Shown piece by piece: positions 61,390-64,000 of a stretch of DNA of 64,000 bases (positions are counted from its first letter, which is position 1; each line of letters begins with the position of its first letter). The notes under the pieces were generated by a model. The model did no database searches, was not told where the DNA came from, and saw only the letters and a list, made by a program, of their open reading frames with translations. Source of the DNA: Algoriphagus sp. AGSA1. Lineage in GTDB: Bacteria; Bacteroidota; Bacteroidia; Cytophagales; Cyclobacteriaceae. The translations under genes and the position numbers were made by a program. The stretch spans positions 62,001 through 126,000 of the forward strand of contig NZ_JAJUWR010000017.1 in the NCBI RefSeq assembly GCF_021390545.1, written 5' to 3'.

Positions 61390-63696
61390 ATGCTTCTAGC
61401 TATACTTTCAGGTTTCATTGTAGCTGCGTTAATGCCTTTACTCAGCAAACTGATCAAGGGCAAAGGTTCTATATTGATGCCTTTTCTCCCGCTTTTACTA
61501 TTCGTATATTTTCTTCAATACCTGCCCAAGGTAAGCAAAGGGGAGGCAATTAACCTGATATACCAATGGGTTCCCAGCACAGGGATTAATCTGGCTTTCC
61601 ACCTCGATGGTTTGGCCTTACTTTTTGTTTTAATGATTACGGGGATAGGAGCTTTGGTTTTCTTTTACACCTACAGCTACCTCAAAGGACATGTGTACCT
61701 TGATAGATTCTATGGATACCTCAGCATGTTTATGGCTTCTATGCTCGGATTGGTGCTATCAGATAATATAATCACACTCTTTATTTTCTGGGAACTTACC
61801 AGTATCAGCTCTTTCTTTCTAATAGGGTTCAACAATGAAGATCCCAAATCCAGGAAATCTGCCCTTCTGGCATTAAGTATCACTGGAATGGGGGGATTAT
61901 TTCTTTTGGCCGGTATGATTGTACTGGGAACGGTCGGAGGATCGTATTCTTTTCAGGAGTTGCTGACCCAGCGTAGTCTGATCATAGGTCATAGTAGCTA
62001 CGGATGGATAATAGGCCTACTCTTTCTGGGCGCTTTTACCAAATCCGCCCAATTTCCTTTTCACTTTTGGCTTCCAGGAGCAATGAAGGCACCCACCCCT
62101 GTGAGCACTTATCTTCACTCCGCTACGATGGTCAAGGCTGGGATTTATCTGCTGGCACGGTTCACACCCCTGCTCGGAAGTACACCTTCGTGGAACACTA
62201 CCCTGATCATTGTTGGGGCTGTGACCATGGTATATGCCGCAGTTCACTCGGTCTTCCGAATAGACATGAAGGGTATTTTGGCGTACTCCACCATTGCAGC
62301 CTTAGGCATCTTGGTCTTCCTGATCGGTCTGGGTACAGAGGAGGCGCTACTGGCAGCTTCTGTCTTCATTCTGGTGCATGCCTTGTACAAGGCCACGCTC
62401 TTTTTGGTCACGGGGATAATTGATCACGAGACAGGGACACGGGATGTCACTGTGTTGGGGGGATTACGGAAAGTTTTGATGCCCGTAGCTATAGCCGCAG
62501 GTCTGGCAGCTCTAGCGAATGCGGGGACTCCGCCATTTCTTGGCTTTATTGGGAAAGATCTGATTTATGAAGCTACGCTTCATTTTGGTGACTGGGGATA
62601 CTTACTCACCGCGGCAGCTATTTTGACCAATGTCTGTCTTCTATGTGCCGGATTGCTAGCCGGCTACAAACCCTTTGCGGGGAGTCTCCCATCACAGTTT
62701 GAGAAAGTCCACCTTCCCCATCCTACCATGTGGATCCCCCCTTTGATCTTGGCTGCTCTGGGATTAATCTTTGGGGTCTCCCCTGGGCTTATAGAGCGGA
62801 GCTTGATCCTTCCGGTATTCAGCAGTATATCCGGAAGTGCCACTGAGATGCATATTCAGTTATGGCATGGATTTAACCTGATCTTGGGGCTGAGTGTATT
62901 GACACTCACACTAGGTGTAATACTCTATTGGCTTCTCAGGCCTTCAGAACGCCTTCTTGGTACTACTTTGAAGTTTGAAAGAATAAGCCCTCAGTCTCTT
63001 GCCAATCTTTTTGGTGGGCTGTTCAATAAGTTTGCGGGATTATGGACTGGTTTTTTCCAGAATGGTTATTTGAGGAATTACGTCATCACCATCTTGGGCT
63101 TTCTTACCATCCTATTAGGCCTTAGGCTTTATCAGGGTGTCAGCCTGGTCATCGACGCTTCGAAACTTACCGAGGTGACCATCTATGAGGTGATCGTGGT
63201 GATGATCATGTTCGCCTCTATTATTTTCACGGTATTTTCCAGATCCCGGCTGGTAGCTGTGGCTTCCCTGGGTGTAATAGGCTATTCCATCTGTCTGATT
63301 TTCTTGTTTTACTCCGCACCGGATTTGGCGATGACGCAGTTTTCCATTGATACGTTGACTGTGATCTTGTTTGTATTGGTGATTTATAATTTGCCTAGGT
63401 ACAACACCTTCTCCAATTGGAAAATACGACTGAGAGACGGGGTGCTCTCTGTCTTCTTTGGTACGTTGATCGCAGTGCTTACACTTGAAGTATTATCAGA
63501 GCCACTGAATAGGGAAACTTCTATATTCTACGCCGAAAGCGCCTATCTATTGGCCAAAGGAAAAAATGTAGTCAACGTAATCCTGGTTGATTTTAGGGGA
63601 TTTGATACCATGGTGGAAATCACCGTGCTGGTCATTGCCGCAATAGGGGTGTTTAGTTTGTTGAAATTAAGGCTGAAAAGTATAGAAAAGGAATAG
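61390..63696 (+). CDS. Mrp/Mnh-type monovalent cation/H+ antiporter, fused subunit A
   Basis: 768-residue membrane protein. The N-terminal ~500 residues are a complex-I NuoL/MrpA-like proton channel (FIFWELTSISSFFLIGFNNED, KSAQFPFHFWLPGAMKAPTPVSTYLHSATMVKAG, LVHALYKATLFLVTGIIDHETGTRD). Residues from about 590 contain the DUF4040/MbhD-like segment (SASAPDLAMTQFSIDT-type, here APDLAMTQFSIDTLTVILFVLV) and an MbhE-like end. It exports Na+/K+ against protons. It starts the Mrp operon, with MnhB 1 bp after its stop. Confidence 0.87.
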   Translation: MLLAILSGFIVAALMPLLSKLIKGKGSILMPFLPLLLFVYFLQYLPKVSKGEAINLIYQWVPSTGINLAFHLDGLALLFVLMITGIGALVFFYTYSYLKGHVYLDRFYGYLSMFMASMLGLVLSDNIITLFIFWELTSISSFFLIGFNNEDPKSRKSALLALSITGMGGLFLLAGMIVLGTVGGSYSFQELLTQRSLIIGHSSYGWIIGLLFLGAFTKSAQFPFHFWLPGAMKAPTPVSTYLHSATMVKAGIYLLARFTPLLGSTPSWNTTLIIVGAVTMVYAAVHSVFRIDMKGILAYSTIAALGILVFLIGLGTEEALLAASVFILVHALYKATLFLVTGIIDHETGTRDVTVLGGLRKVLMPVAIAAGLAALANAGTPPFLGFIGKDLIYEATLHFGDWGYLLTAAAILTNVCLLCAGLLAGYKPFAGSLPSQFEKVHLPHPTMWIPPLILAALGLIFGVSPGLIERSLILPVFSSISGSATEMHIQLWHGFNLILGLSVLTLTLGVILYWLLRPSERLLGTTLKFERISPQSLANLFGGLFNKFAGLWTGFFQNGYLRNYVITILGFLTILLGLRLYQGVSLVIDASKLTEVTIYEVIVVMIMFASIIFTVFSRSRLVAVASLGVIGYSICLIFLFYSAPDLAMTQFSIDTLTVILFVLVIYNLPRYNTFSNWKIRLRDGVLSVFFGTLIAVLTLEVLSEPLNRETSIFYAESAYLLAKGKNVVNVILVDFRGFDTMVEITVLVIAAIGVFSLLKLRLKSIEKE

Positions 63697-63697
63697 T

Positions 63698-64000
63698 ATG
63701 AAATCAATTATTTTCAAATCCGCATCCACTTATCTTTTACCACTTCTGGTATTATTCTCCGTGTTTATCCTGTTACGCGGGCATTATCTCCCAGGGGGTG
63801 GTTTTGTAGGAGGGCTGATTGCTTCCATTGCATTTGTCATCCATTCCTTTGCCAATGGGTTGGAGACCACCAAAAACCTAATCAAGTTTCATCCTGGTTT
63901 TCTCATGCCTATTGGGCTAAGTATTGCATTGCTGAGCGGCATGTCACCTCTTTTTATAGGGGAGAGCTTTATGACTGGATTATGGTTTGAAGACCCCTTA
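63698..64000 (+). CDS. Na+/H+ antiporter subunit B (MnhB), partial
   Basis: The first 101 residues are visible before the window ends. A hydrophobic start (STYLLPLLVLFSVFILLRGHYLPGGGFVGG) with the MnhB hallmark GHYLPGGGFVGGL. It begins 1 bp after the MrpA stop, so it is operonic. The remaining subunits (C to G) should follow beyond the window. Confidence 0.88.
   Translation, partial: MKSIIFKSASTYLLPLLVLFSVFILLRGHYLPGGGFVGGLIASIAFVIHSFANGLETTKNLIKFHPGFLMPIGLSIALLSGMSPLFIGESFMTGLWFEDPL

Overview
The window comes from a Bacteroidota chromosome, most likely a pigmented marine or soil member of the Cytophagales (Cyclobacteriaceae / Algoriphagus-like). Grounds: a SusC/SusD pair, several TonB-dependent receptors with N-terminal carboxypeptidase-like domains, a C-terminal type IX secretion sorting domain, a keto-carotenoid gene set (lycopene cyclase, IspH, CrtW), a bacillithiol gene (BshA), many VCBS and Tat/lipoprotein signals, and start codons preceded by AT-rich leaders instead of strong Shine-Dalgarno sites. 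The genus is inferred, not proven.

Layout. 1-1.8 kb: end of a carotenoid cluster (lycopene cyclase, ispH, crtW). 1.9-7.8 kb: a TonB-dependent receptor, a DUF1905 protein, a zinc-ribbon metallopeptidase, a DUF486 protein and a GH28 pectin-type hydrolase. 8.1-11.3 kb: a signalling cluster (histidine kinase, a broken second kinase, a single-domain response regulator, a response regulator fused to a class III nucleotidyl cyclase). 11.4-27.0 kb: a surface polysaccharide locus (radical SAM/SPASM protein, Wza-like export protein, Wzz, Wzx, GT2, Wzy/WaaL-like, 2OG-Fe oxygenase, three GT4 enzymes) that also holds at least two decayed genes. 27.1-38.6 kb: OsmC, a TonB receptor divergent from a GH29 fucosidase, a two-gene GMC oxidoreductase unit, bshA, a sterol-desaturase-type hydroxylase, an NAD-binding epimerase-like protein and CsaA. 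38.7-53.8 kb: a HisA-like protein lacking one catalytic Asp, a YCF48-type lipoprotein, then a minus-strand SusC/SusD locus with a VCBS/ASPIC lipoprotein, an FGE-fold protein, a Gfo/Idh/MocA oxidoreductase and a TIM-barrel isomerase, with a monoheme DUF3365 lipoprotein upstream. 54.1-64 kb: a T9SS-exported YCF48/BNR protein, DoxX, a small metallopeptidase, a LytS/LytTR pair and the first two genes of an Mrp-type cation/proton antiporter.

The most unusual material is non-coding. Family R1 is a composite intergenic repeat with terminal inverted arms (TGCTGAAAAA / TTTTTCAGCA) and an adjoining palindromic hairpin; it is clear at three sites, degenerate at a fourth, and its hairpin occurs alone at a fifth. 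Family R2 is a leader element found directly in front of the start codons of three unrelated genes. It always begins ATGAAATCGAGC and always ends AATTATAA-4 nt-ATG. It can encode a short peptide and at one site is flanked by an imperfect direct repeat of about 32 bp. The SusC/D locus has no glycoside hydrolase or sulfatase of its own and instead carries oxidoreductase and isomerase partners. Together with the separate GMC/subunit-3 pair this suggests oxidative (3-keto-sugar type) glycoside metabolism, which is a hypothesis only. No tRNA, rRNA, CRISPR array or intact insertion sequence was recognised.
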